Part shown: piece by piece, positions 7,601 to 15,724 of the stretch
Numbering within the stretch: the stretch's first letter is position 1
Layout: every line of letters starts with the position of its first letter
Assembly: GCA_041848045.1 (NCBI GenBank)
Contig: JBGZHY010000101.1
Span: forward strand, 1 to 17,955
DNA from: CAKAHY01 sp041848045
Lineage (GTDB): Bacteria > Bacillota > Clostridia > Lachnospirales > Lachnospiraceae
DNA length: 17,955 nucleotides
Direction: 5' to 3'
Translations under genes and position numbers: made by a program
Notes under the pieces: model-generated
The model's database searches: none
Told to the model about the DNA's origin: nothing
The model's input: the letters and a program-made list of their open reading frames with translations, nothing else

Positions 7601-8827
7601 ATGACACCACGAACTTTGGGTATTGATATCAGCGATATTCACACCACCTTGGTGTATTACGGGGAGGATAAGACTTATCAGTACCGAACCATTATTTGCA
7701 AAGAAAAGAATAGTGATAAGTGGTTTGTAGGGGAAGATGCGTATGCGAGAGTATTGGACGGCACGGGGACCATGTCCGATAAGCTGTTGACCATGACACA
7801 AAAAGAGCATTTTACCACTATGGACGGGCAGAGGTACTACGGAAAAGAACTGATGCAGATGTATTTGTCCATACTGATTGAAAAGAGTATGCAAAAAAGC
7901 GGCAGAATATATCCGGAAAAGATAGTCATTTCCATTCCTGAAATTGTGGTCAGTCTGGTGGAGATGCTCAGTGAATGTTTGATGAATCTGGGCTATCTCA
8001 GAAGCAATATTGCAGTGATCAGCCGTACGGAAAGTTTTATTTATTATACGGTGAGCAAAACCAAGGATATATGGAACAACCAGGTGGCTCTGTTTGAGTT
8101 TTCCGATAAGAATATGCGTTATTATGAGATGAAGGTGCAGAAGCTGCCGCGGAATACTATCGTGTATGCAGAGTCCGTAAGTTTGGAAGCTGCCGTTCAT
8201 TCGGATATGGTCGCTACGGAAGCGGGAGCCAAGCTGGTGGATACGGTTTTGGCGGCGGGAGCCAGAGAAAAGATGCAAAAAAAGGTCTTTTCATCCGTCA
8301 TTTTGACGGGCAGAGGTTTTCGGGATGCCGCCTGGGCACAGGATTTTTTGCGTTTTATCTGCGACAGAAGAAAGGTATTCTACGATGAGGAAGTTTTTGC
8401 CAGGGGCGCCGCCGTCAAGGCTTTGGAGCTGGCAAGCGATAAGCCTTATCCGATTACCTGTATTTGCGACGGGCATTTGGATACCGGCGTCAGTCTGAAT
8501 TTGGAGCGGGAGAATAAGCCTTTTTCCTATTCTTTGGCAAAGGCGGGGGATGTGTGGTACAAAGCGAAAAATGAGCTGCGTCTTTTGCCGGACGGGGTGG
8601 CGGAGCTGGAGCTTGTGCTTTCTCCGGTGGAGCAAAAAAGAACGAAGATTATTCGTATCGGCTTGGAGTTTTTGGGGGACAGACCGAATAAAACAAGAAG
8701 AATTGATTTGAAAACCAGTTTTAAGGACAATAAAACGCTGCTTATTGATATACAGGATGCGGGCTTTGGGGACTTTTACAAAAAGACGGATGCAAGACTG
8801 GTGAAAGAGGTCGGCTTATGGGATTGA
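7601..8827 (+). CDS. Divergent Hsp70/actin-fold protein (DUF5716-like)
   Basis: A 408-residue protein that appears to have an Hsp70-type ATPase fold. Residues 6-20 (LGIDISDIHTTLVYY) match the phosphate-1 strand-turn-strand of DnaK. VILTGRGFRD (233-242) resembles the adenosine motif, and ARGAAVKALELA (267-278) the connect-2 helix. The phosphate-2 region (161-179) has lost the DxGGGT signature and reads FEFSDKN instead, so ATP hydrolysis is doubtful. Residues about 283-391 look like a beta-rich domain in the position of the Hsp70 substrate-binding domain. It resembles the family I recall as DUF5716. A ribosome site AGAGGGA overlaps the end of the previous gene, and the next gene overlaps this one by 10 bp, so production is probably coupled. 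It is not a canonical DnaK, MreB or FtsA. Confidence 0.8.
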   Translation: MTPRTLGIDISDIHTTLVYYGEDKTYQYRTIICKEKNSDKWFVGEDAYARVLDGTGTMSDKLLTMTQKEHFTTMDGQRYYGKELMQMYLSILIEKSMQKSGRIYPEKIVISIPEIVVSLVEMLSECLMNLGYLRSNIAVISRTESFIYYTVSKTKDIWNNQVALFEFSDKNMRYYEMKVQKLPRNTIVYAESVSLEAAVHSDMVATEAGAKLVDTVLAAGAREKMQKKVFSSVILTGRGFRDAAWAQDFLRFICDRRKVFYDEEVFARGAAVKALELASDKPYPITCICDGHLDTGVSLNLERENKPFSYSLAKAGDVWYKAKNELRLLPDGVAELELVLSPVEQKRTKIIRIGLEFLGDRPNKTRRIDLKTSFKDNKTLLIDIQDAGFGDFYKKTDARLVKEVGLWD

Positions 8828-9624
8828 TACTTTGCGAGAAAAAAGACTGCGATAAGCCCCTGTATATAGAGGATTTAAATATCAATATTTATTCTTTGGA
8901 AGAGCTTTGCTATCTGATATACGATAATCCGATTCTGGTGATGGAGGACTTTATCGACAGGGATTTATTCGCCTTTTTGTCGGATTCTCTGGGACTGGAG
9001 AACCTATCGGCCTGGCTGATGAAAATATATAAAGAAAGAAAGCTTCATGACGAGATTTTATATTATATTTTAGAATATTCCGGTTTTTATACCCGGGGAG
9101 AGCTGGCGCGTTACAAGAACAATGTGGATAAAATGCGTAAACTGCCCAAAAGCGAATATTTCAAGATGCAGGCAGATTATATGTTCGGCATTCATAAGTA
9201 CGGAAAGGCAGTGTCTATTTATGAGCGCATTCCCAAGCTTCCGAAGGATAAACATCTTCATCCGAAATTTTTGGGAGCCGTCTATAATAATTTAGCGGGA
9301 GCCTATGCCAATATGTTTAAATTTGAGGAGGCTTATCTGCATTACGGTTTGGCTTACGAGTGTCTGCATGATGAAAACATTTTGATGAAAATGTACTTTT
9401 TGGAAAAGCTGGGGGCGGAAAGTCGGGAGGATTTCTCGGCGCTTGTGTCCTCGGCGGATATAGACAGGTGGAATCATGCCTTTATCGCACAGAAAGATGA
9501 GGCGGAGCGCAGTGAGCGAATACAGGAGCTTCGGGAAATCTTCCGGCTTGACAGCAGAAGGAGAGCGGAACTGATGAAACAGCGTTTAAGCGCCCTGAAG
9601 CAAGAATACAGAACCATGATATAA
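8818..9624 (+). CDS. TPR-like helical protein with C-terminal coiled coil
   Basis: A 268-residue protein of unknown function. After a short N-terminal segment with a CEKKDC pair (6, 11), the chain is helical. Residues about 114-190 fit one to two TPR-like units (for example NNLAGAYANMFKFEEAYLHY), and residues about 222-265 are charged, suggesting a coiled coil. No signal peptide or membrane segment is seen. Its first 10 bases overlap the end of the Hsp70-like gene, and AGAGG sits 7 bases before the ATG inside that gene, so the two are likely translationally coupled. TPR proteins often act as partners of Hsp70 chaperones, so a cochaperone-like or scaffold role beside its neighbour is a reasonable but untested inference. 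Confidence 0.75.
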   Translation: MGLILCEKKDCDKPLYIEDLNINIYSLEELCYLIYDNPILVMEDFIDRDLFAFLSDSLGLENLSAWLMKIYKERKLHDEILYYILEYSGFYTRGELARYKNNVDKMRKLPKSEYFKMQADYMFGIHKYGKAVSIYERIPKLPKDKHLHPKFLGAVYNNLAGAYANMFKFEEAYLHYGLAYECLHDENILMKMYFLEKLGAESREDFSALVSSADIDRWNHAFIAQKDEAERSERIQELREIFRLDSRRRAELMKQRLSALKQEYRTMI

Positions 9625-9651
9625 AGGATGAAAGGCAGAAGGAGAAAACGG

Positions 9652-12294
9652 ATGAAAGAGTTGGAAAAAACCTATAATCCTGCACAAATAGAGGACAGGA
9701 TTTATCAGAATTGGCTGGAGCACAAATATTTTCAGGCAAAGGTCAACCGGGAGAAGAAGCCTTTTACCATTGTGATGCCGCCGCCGAATATCACGGGACA
9801 GCTGCACATGGGGCATGCCCTCAACAATACGATACAGGATATTTTGATTCGCTATAAAAGAATGCGAGGCTACGAGGCTTTGTGGCAGCCGGGAACGGAT
9901 CATGCCGCCATTGCCACGGAGGTCAAGGTTATTGAAAAGCTGAAATCCCAAGGGATTGAGAAACACAGTCTGGGAAGGGAAGGCTTTTTGGAAAAAGCCT
10001 GGGAATGGAAAGAAGAGTATGGAGGCCGCATCATACGTCAGCTGCATAAGCTGGGCTCCGGCGCCGACTGGGACAGGGAGCGTTTTACCATGGATCCGGG
10101 CTGCTCGGATGCGGTTTTGGATGTTTTTGTAAAGCTGTATGAAAAGGGGTATATCTACAAGGGACCTCGCATCATCAGCTGGTGTCCGGTATGTCGTACC
10201 ACCATCAGCGATGCGGAGGTGGAGCACACAGAGCACAATGGTCATTTTTGGCATATTCGCTATCCTTTCGAGGACGGAAGCGGCTTTGTGGAAATTGCAA
10301 CCACCAGACCGGAAACCCTTTTGGGGGATACGGCAGTGGCGGTTCATCCGGAGGATGAGCGTTACCGCAGCCTTATCGGAAAAATGCTGAAGTTGCCTTT
10401 GACGGACAGGCTGATTCCGGTGATTGCGGATGAATATGTGGATAGAGAATTTGGAACGGGTTGCGTGAAGATTACGCCTGCCCACGATCCGAATGACTTT
10501 CTGGTGGGAGAAAGACACGGACTTGCCGGCATCAATATTATGCATGATGATGCCAGCATCGACTTGCCGGGCTCCAAATATGACGGAATGGACAGATATG
10601 CGGCAAGAAAGGCCATTGTAGAGGACTTGGAAGCGGCAGGCCTTTTGGTTAAGGTGGTGGAACACAAACACAATGTGGGCAGCCACGACCGCTGCAAAAC
10701 GGTGGTGGAACCCTTGATTAAGCCCCAGTGGTTCGTGAAAATGGAGGAAATGGCAAAGCCCGCCATCAAGGCGATTGAAACGGGTGAAATCAAGTTTGTA
10801 CCGGAAAGCTATGCCAAGACTTACCTGCACTGGCTGGAGAATATCAAGGATTGGTGCATTTCCAGACAGTTGTGGTGGGGACACCGTATTCCGGCTTATT
10901 ACTGCGAAAGCTGCGGGAAGTTGGAGGTTTCCAAACAGGCGCCTTCTCTATGTACAAGCTGCGGCGGAAAAAGCTTCGTACAGGACGAGGATACTCTGGA
11001 TACCTGGTTTTCCTCCGCCTTATGGCCTTTCTCCACTTTGGGTTGGCCGGAAAAAAGCGAAGACCTGTCCTATTTCTATCCGACGGACGTCCTGGTTACC
11101 GCCTATGATATTATCTTTTTCTGGGTGGTGCGTATGGTATTCTCCGCCTATGAACAGACAGGAAAAGCTCCTTTCCACACGGTTTTGATACATGGTCTGG
11201 TGCGGGATGCCCAGGGCAGAAAGATGTCAAAATCTTTGGGCAACGGTATTGACCCTCTGGATGTAATTGAGAAGTATGGCGCGGATGCCCTGCGTATGAG
11301 TCTGATAAGCGGCAATGCTCCGGGCAACGATATGCGCTTTTACTGGGAGAGAGTGGAGGCAAGCCGCAATTTTGCCAATAAGATTTGGAATGCTTCCCGC
11401 TTTATTATGCTGCATTTGGATGAGGAAATACCGAAGGACATTGATAAGGGAAAGCTGCATCTGGCGGATAAGTGGATATTGGCAAAGGCAAACGATCTGA
11501 TTAAAGAGGTCGGGGATAATCTGGATAAATTCGAGCTGGGTATTGCGCTGGCTAAGGTTTATGACTTTTTGTGGGAAGAATTTTGCGACTGGTATATTGA
11601 GATGGTTAAGCCGCGGCTGTGGAACAAGGAAGATAAGAGCCGCAGCCTTGCCCTCTGGACCTTGCATAAGGTTTTGAGCGAGGGCTTAAAGCTTTTGCAT
11701 CCTTTCATGCCTTTTGTAACGGAGGAAATTTTTAAGAATCTGAATGAAGACGAGCCTTCCATTATGATCAGTCCGTGGCCGGAATACCGGGAAGAACTGG
11801 CTTTTGGCGAAGAAGTGGCTGCCGTAGAGTCCATGAAGGAGGCAATTCGCAATGTTCGGAATCTGCGCAGCGGCTTGCAGGTTCCTCCAAGCAGAAAGAC
11901 TAAGCTTTATGTGGTGACAAGGGATGAGAAGCTGGCGGATATTTTCAGGGCTTCCGAGGAGTTTATTCTGCCTCTTGCCTGCGCTTCTGCACTTTTACTG
12001 CAGGAGGATACGGAAGGGATAGAGAAGGATGCCCTCAGTACCGTGATTGCCGGTGCGGATATTTTCCTGCCTTTTGCGGAGTTGGTGGATATTGAAAAGG
12101 AGCTGGCAAGACTTGCCAAGGAGGAAGAGAAACTGGAGGCGGAATTGTCCAGAGTCAGGGGAATGCTTGGCAACGAGAAGTTCACCAGCAAGGCCCCGGC
12201 GGCAAAGATTGCAGAAGAACAGGAAAAGCTTGCCCGCTACGAGCAGATGATGGAGCAGCTGAAGCAGCAGCTGGCGAAATTAAAAAACAGATAA
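9652..12294 (+). CDS. valS: Valyl-tRNA synthetase
   Basis: An 880-residue class I aminoacyl-tRNA synthetase that charges tRNA-Val with valine in the cytosol. The HIGH-type motif lies in PPPNITGQLHMGH (43-55), and KMSKS is at 524-528. WCPVC (178, 181) and a C-x2-C-x12-C-x2-C set (418, 421, 434, 437) look like zinc sites. The last 70 or so residues form the coiled-coil arm typical of ValRS. An in-frame ATG exists at 9628, but AAGGAG 7 bases before 9652 and the usual N-terminus (KELEKTYNP) favour 9652. Firmicute valS genes commonly carry a T-box leader; here only 27 bases separate it from the TPR gene and no T-box is present. It is followed at once by folC, as in Bacillus. Confidence 0.97.
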   Translation: MKELEKTYNPAQIEDRIYQNWLEHKYFQAKVNREKKPFTIVMPPPNITGQLHMGHALNNTIQDILIRYKRMRGYEALWQPGTDHAAIATEVKVIEKLKSQGIEKHSLGREGFLEKAWEWKEEYGGRIIRQLHKLGSGADWDRERFTMDPGCSDAVLDVFVKLYEKGYIYKGPRIISWCPVCRTTISDAEVEHTEHNGHFWHIRYPFEDGSGFVEIATTRPETLLGDTAVAVHPEDERYRSLIGKMLKLPLTDRLIPVIADEYVDREFGTGCVKITPAHDPNDFLVGERHGLAGINIMHDDASIDLPGSKYDGMDRYAARKAIVEDLEAAGLLVKVVEHKHNVGSHDRCKTVVEPLIKPQWFVKMEEMAKPAIKAIETGEIKFVPESYAKTYLHWLENIKDWCISRQLWWGHRIPAYYCESCGKLEVSKQAPSLCTSCGGKSFVQDEDTLDTWFSSALWPFSTLGWPEKSEDLSYFYPTDVLVTAYDIIFFWVVRMVFSAYEQTGKAPFHTVLIHGLVRDAQGRKMSKSLGNGIDPLDVIEKYGADALRMSLISGNAPGNDMRFYWERVEASRNFANKIWNASRFIMLHLDEEIPKDIDKGKLHLADKWILAKANDLIKEVGDNLDKFELGIALAKVYDFLWEEFCDWYIEMVKPRLWNKEDKSRSLALWTLHKVLSEGLKLLHPFMPFVTEEIFKNLNEDEPSIMISPWPEYREELAFGEEVAAVESMKEAIRNVRNLRSGLQVPPSRKTKLYVVTRDEKLADIFRASEEFILPLACASALLLQEDTEGIEKDALSTVIAGADIFLPFAELVDIEKELARLAKEEEKLEAELSRVRGMLGNEKFTSKAPAAKIAEEQEKLARYEQMMEQLKQQLAKLKNR

Positions 12295-12295
12295 T

Positions 12296-13561
12296 ATGCG
12301 TATTAAAAAATATATTGAAGATATACCCATGTGGGCAAAGCATAAGAACTCTCTTAAGGACATAAGGGAGTTCTTGGTGAATATGGAAATCTTGCCGGGA
12401 AAGGGGAAAAAGCCTCACCTGATCCATATCGCGGGGACCAACGGCAAGGGCTCCGTTTGTGCCTATACCAGTACCGCCCTGATTCGGCAGGGCTATCGGG
12501 TGGGCAGTTTTATTTCTCCTCATCTTGTAGAGCCTAATGAGAGAATTTTACTGAATATGCAGGCCATTACGGATGCATATTTCGAGGAAGCCGGAGAGTT
12601 TGTCATCGAAAAAACGGAAAATTTGTGCAGGAAGGGCTATCAGCCTCCTACGTATTTCGAGTTTTTGTTTTACATGGCAATGTATGTTTTTGCCAAAGAG
12701 GATTTGGATTTTATCGTTTTGGAAACCGGTCTGGGGGGGCTCTATGACGTAACCAACGCCATAGAAGATAAAAGCCTGTGCATATTGACCAGCATCAGCA
12801 AGGACCATTGCCTCTATCTGGGAGAGAGCATAGACAAAATATGTTCACAAAAAGCAGGTATACTCAGAGAGGGCATACCTTTGGTATACGATGATCAGAA
12901 CCCGGAGGTGGCAGCCTGTATAGAAAGCTTCGTGGAAAAGCTGCATATATATTCGGTATACAGAAGCTCTCAACATGCGGACTTGCTTAAGGAAAATATG
13001 GGAGAGGCTTTTAGCTCTTTGCGGGCACAATACCAGATCCGCAATGCCGCCTTGGCGGTACTGAGTTTGAAGGCGCTGTATGAAGCAAAGATGATAGAGT
13101 CCTTTTCCTTTGACAGGATACGGGAGAGTATTTTGTCCGTACAATGGAGAGGAAGGATGCAGGAGCTGTATAAGGATGTGTATTTGGACGGCGCCCATAA
13201 TGAAGACGCCTTCTTACAGATGGCGGATACCTGTCTGCGCCTGTGCCGTACGGAAAACAAAAAGCTGCGACTCTTGCTTTCTGCGGTGGAGGACAAAAAT
13301 ATTCCCGAAATGTTCGGGCATGTAAAAAAGCTGGAAAAAGATTTATCCCGACTTTACCTGGCAAAGCTGGAAAGCAGACGGGGAGCGGAGCTGCCTTTTT
13401 TACAGGACAGCTTGCAAAGGCTTATGGATACGGATATCCGGGTTTATGACTCCGTGGAAGAGGCCTTTGCCCGTATGCTGCGGGATAAAAAAGAGGATGA
13501 GCTGTGTTTTGCTTTCGGCTCTTTGTATATGATTGGTGAAATTTTGAGGATATTTGCGTAA
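12296..13561 (+). CDS. folC: Folylpolyglutamate synthase / dihydrofolate synthase
   Basis: A 421-residue Mur-ligase-type enzyme that adds glutamate to folates, and in many bacteria also joins dihydropteroate and glutamate. The ATP loop GTNGKGS is at 47-53. The family segments GLGGLYDVTN, QKAGIL, WRGRMQ and DGAHN (298-302) are all present, and length is normal. Only one base separates its ATG from the valS stop codon and there is no good ribosome site, so it is probably made by translational coupling to valS. The valS-folC order is common in Firmicutes. Whether it performs both activities cannot be told from sequence alone. Confidence 0.95.
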   Translation: MRIKKYIEDIPMWAKHKNSLKDIREFLVNMEILPGKGKKPHLIHIAGTNGKGSVCAYTSTALIRQGYRVGSFISPHLVEPNERILLNMQAITDAYFEEAGEFVIEKTENLCRKGYQPPTYFEFLFYMAMYVFAKEDLDFIVLETGLGGLYDVTNAIEDKSLCILTSISKDHCLYLGESIDKICSQKAGILREGIPLVYDDQNPEVAACIESFVEKLHIYSVYRSSQHADLLKENMGEAFSSLRAQYQIRNAALAVLSLKALYEAKMIESFSFDRIRESILSVQWRGRMQELYKDVYLDGAHNEDAFLQMADTCLRLCRTENKKLRLLLSAVEDKNIPEMFGHVKKLEKDLSRLYLAKLESRRGAELPFLQDSLQRLMDTDIRVYDSVEEAFARMLRDKKEDELCFAFGSLYMIGEILRIFA

Positions 13562-13571
13562 AGGAGATGAC

Positions 13572-13718
13572 ATGTTAAATTTTGAAGAAGAATTGAGCCG
13601 CTTTCAAGAGAGCGTAGAAATCGCAAATGTAGAAGAAGAAATTATGAAAACAGATTTGACGGATGCAAAGGACATTTTATTCGCACTCTTAAAGAGAGAG
13701 AGCAAGGAGCAAAGATAG
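13572..13718 (+). CDS. Small acidic protein, 48 residues
   Basis: A short open frame filling the space between folC and the membrane TPR gene. It encodes 48 residues beginning MLNFEEELSRF and ending KRESKEQR. AAGGAG overlaps the folC stop codon and sits 5 bases before the ATG; the stop codon TAG is immediately followed by the ATG of the next gene, so the frame fits the operon exactly. The N-terminal two thirds is rich in Glu/Asp and predicted helical (for example EIANVEEEIM), and the C-terminal end is basic. No membrane segment, signal peptide or metal motif is seen, and I do not recognise a family. It may be a small partner of the adjacent TPR protein. Confidence 0.8.
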   Translation: MLNFEEELSRFQESVEIANVEEEIMKTDLTDAKDILFALLKRESKEQR

Positions 13719-15023
13719 ATGCTAAGCAAGCGATTGGAAAGAATTGCCAATTCCTACTACAATATGGGGCTGAAAAATGCCCGGGAGAGGAACCTCGCTA
13801 CGGCAATCTCTTGTCTGGAAAAAGCTTTGGAATTTCATAAGAATCAGGTGGACGCCCGAAATCTTTTGGGACTCATCTATTACGAAACGGGAGAAATCGG
13901 ACAGGCGCTGATATGCTGGGTTATCAGCATCAATATTAAGAAAAGCAATAATATTGCGGAGTTTTATATCTTTGAACTGCAAAAAAAGCCTGCCCAGATG
14001 AAGATTTACGGACAGATTATCGAAAAATACAACCAGGCTTTAAGCTACGCCCGAAACAATAACGCGGATCTGGCTATTTTGAGTCTGACCAAGGTGGCGG
14101 ATACCCATCCGAAGTATATTCGGGCGGGACTGTTGCTGGCGCTTTTGTGTATTCAAAAGGAGGACTATACCAAGGCGGACAGGGTTTTGGGAACCGTTTT
14201 AAAAACCGATAAGTACCATCCGCTGGCATTAAGATACAGAGCCTGTATCCGTGATTTTGTATCGGGAAAACAAGGGGAAAAAAAGAGAGGTGCAGTCAAC
14301 AGACCGGCAGAAGATGTGATTATTCCCAGCACGTATAAACCGTATACGGGCTGGCAGACGGTGGTAAACATCGGCATCGGTCTTTTAATCGGTGCGGCTG
14401 CCATTATGTTTTTGTATATTCCGACCATGCGGGCGAAGCTGCACAGTGAGTATAATGCGGAGCTTGGCAAGCTGAGCGCTACATTAAATACCTCGAATGT
14501 GGAAAAGGATGTCCTGCTGGCAAAAATTGATGAGTTGACTCTGCAGACGGAGCGTCTGACGGAGGCGCAGAATACCAGTGCGGAAAACATCAATTATAAA
14601 TCCACTCAGTATCAGAAGCTGCTTGCCATGCTGCAGGCCTATGACGGGGGAGATTTTACAAGGGTAGCGGATCTGTATGCGGATTTTGATGCATCCGTCA
14701 TCAGCAATATTGATGACGGCAGCGGATTTTCCGTGCAGTCTGTCATTGATATGATACGGCAGAAGATGGATGCGGAGGGCAGCGGTCTGCTGCTGAGCCA
14801 CGGAGATGGGCTGATGAGTGCAGGTAACTATGAACAGGCGCTTATCTATTATGACAAGGCTCTGGCATTGCAAAAGGAAAATGTGGCTGCTCTGCTGAAG
14901 AAGGGTCAGGCTTTGGCTGCCCTCGGCAGGACGGATGAGGCCAATACCGTGTTCAGCGATATTGTGATTCATTACGCAGATACGCCGGAAGCGGCGCAGG
15001 CGAAGCTGGAAAGAGGATATTAA
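13719..15023 (+). CDS. Bitopic membrane protein with TPR repeats on both sides of one membrane helix
   Basis: A 434-residue protein. Residues about 13-75 and 105-175 hold TPR-like repeats (for example ATAISCLEKALEFHKN). One clear membrane helix lies at about 213-234 (VVNIGIGLLIGAAAIMFLYI), preceded by a basic linker (184-190). A predicted coiled coil follows (about 245-300), then a C-terminal TPR pair (about 355-425, SAGNYEQALIYYDKALALQK). There is no cleavable signal peptide. The likely topology is N-terminus inside and coiled coil plus second TPR outside, though the charge balance does not settle it. The ribosome site AAGGAG lies inside the preceding 48-residue gene. It could connect the cytosolic proteins of this operon to the envelope, an inference from position and architecture. 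Last gene of the operon, followed by a terminator. Confidence 0.85.
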   Translation: MLSKRLERIANSYYNMGLKNARERNLATAISCLEKALEFHKNQVDARNLLGLIYYETGEIGQALICWVISINIKKSNNIAEFYIFELQKKPAQMKIYGQIIEKYNQALSYARNNNADLAILSLTKVADTHPKYIRAGLLLALLCIQKEDYTKADRVLGTVLKTDKYHPLALRYRACIRDFVSGKQGEKKRGAVNRPAEDVIIPSTYKPYTGWQTVVNIGIGLLIGAAAIMFLYIPTMRAKLHSEYNAELGKLSATLNTSNVEKDVLLAKIDELTLQTERLTEAQNTSAENINYKSTQYQKLLAMLQAYDGGDFTRVADLYADFDASVISNIDDGSGFSVQSVIDMIRQKMDAEGSGLLLSHGDGLMSAGNYEQALIYYDKALALQKENVAALLKKGQALAALGRTDEANTVFSDIVIHYADTPEAAQAKLERGY

Positions 15024-15032
15024 AAGAATGGC

Positions 15033-15079
15033 ATAAGACGCAAAACGGGAGCTCTTGCCCCCGTTTTGTGTCTTATTTT
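15033..15079. terminator. Bidirectional terminator between convergent operons
   Basis: A 17-bp stem (15033-15049 with 15060-15076, one G-U pair) around a 10-base loop, GC-rich near the loop and A/T-rich at the base, followed by T residues on the + strand. On the - strand the downstream run is TTCTTTTAA. The right arm contains the stop codon and last codons of upp, so this one hairpin serves both convergent transcripts. Confidence 0.85.
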
Positions 15080-15702
15080 GTTCCGAAAATTCTGTCGCCG
15101 GCATCTCCGAGTCCCGGGCAGATATAACAATTTTCATTCAGCTGCCTGTCCATGTGGCCGATATAAATTTGTACGTCGGGATGTGCCGCCCTTAATTTTT
15201 CCAAGCCCTCCGGTGCGGCAATGATGCACATAAACTTAATGGTTTTGCCCCCGTGCTTTTTGATTTGGGTAATGGCGTCGATGGCAGAACCGCCGGTAGC
15301 GAGCATCGGGTCGGTTACGACAATGGTCCTTTCCTCGATGGGCTTTGGCAGTTTGCAGTAATATTCATGAGGTTCAAAGGTTTCTTCATCTCTGTATAAA
15401 CCGATATGTCCTATTTTGGCGGAAGGTACCAAAGCGGTAATGCCGTCCACCATGCCGAGGCCTGCACGCAGAATAGGGACAATGGCAAGTTTTCTGCCGG
15501 CAATAACGGGGCTCATGCAGGTTTCGATAGGCGTTGTGATTTCCACCTCCTGCGTCGGCAGATCACGCAAAGCCTCGTAGCCCATCAGCATGGCGATTTC
15601 CCCTACCAAAGAACGAAATTCGGAAGTACCGGTCGTTTTGTCACGCAGCAAGGTAATTTTATGCTGCACCAGAGGATGTGTGTTGATAAATACGTTATTC
15701 AT
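15073..15702 (-). CDS. upp: Uracil phosphoribosyltransferase
   Basis: A 209-residue cytosolic enzyme converting uracil and PRPP to UMP plus pyrophosphate (pyrimidine salvage). The PRPP loop VVTDPMLATGGSA is at 128-140 and the uracil-binding segment YICPGLGDAGDR at 193-204; length is the family standard. The ATG follows an AAAGGA site. It starts 22 bases after the stop of the uracil permease gene on the same strand, so the two form a uraA-upp unit coupling import to capture of uracil. Its stop codon lies inside the shared terminator. Confidence 0.97.
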   Translation of the reverse strand: MNNVFINTHPLVQHKITLLRDKTTGTSEFRSLVGEIAMLMGYEALRDLPTQEVEITTPIETCMSPVIAGRKLAIVPILRAGLGMVDGITALVPSAKIGHIGLYRDEETFEPHEYYCKLPKPIEERTIVVTDPMLATGGSAIDAITQIKKHGGKTIKFMCIIAAPEGLEKLRAAHPDVQIYIGHMDRQLNENCYICPGLGDAGDRIFGTK

Positions 15703-15724
15703 ACAAACTTTCCTTTCTCAATGC

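Noticed and set aside
7601..8827. Canonical DnaK, MreB or FtsA
   Set aside because: The length, the loss of the phosphate-2 signature and the small C-terminal domain do not match any of these; only the general fold appears shared.
9586..10884. A 432-residue open frame on the - strand
   Set aside because: It lies antisense to valS, which has all expected motifs; its His/Phe/Arg-rich translation has no recognisable domain.
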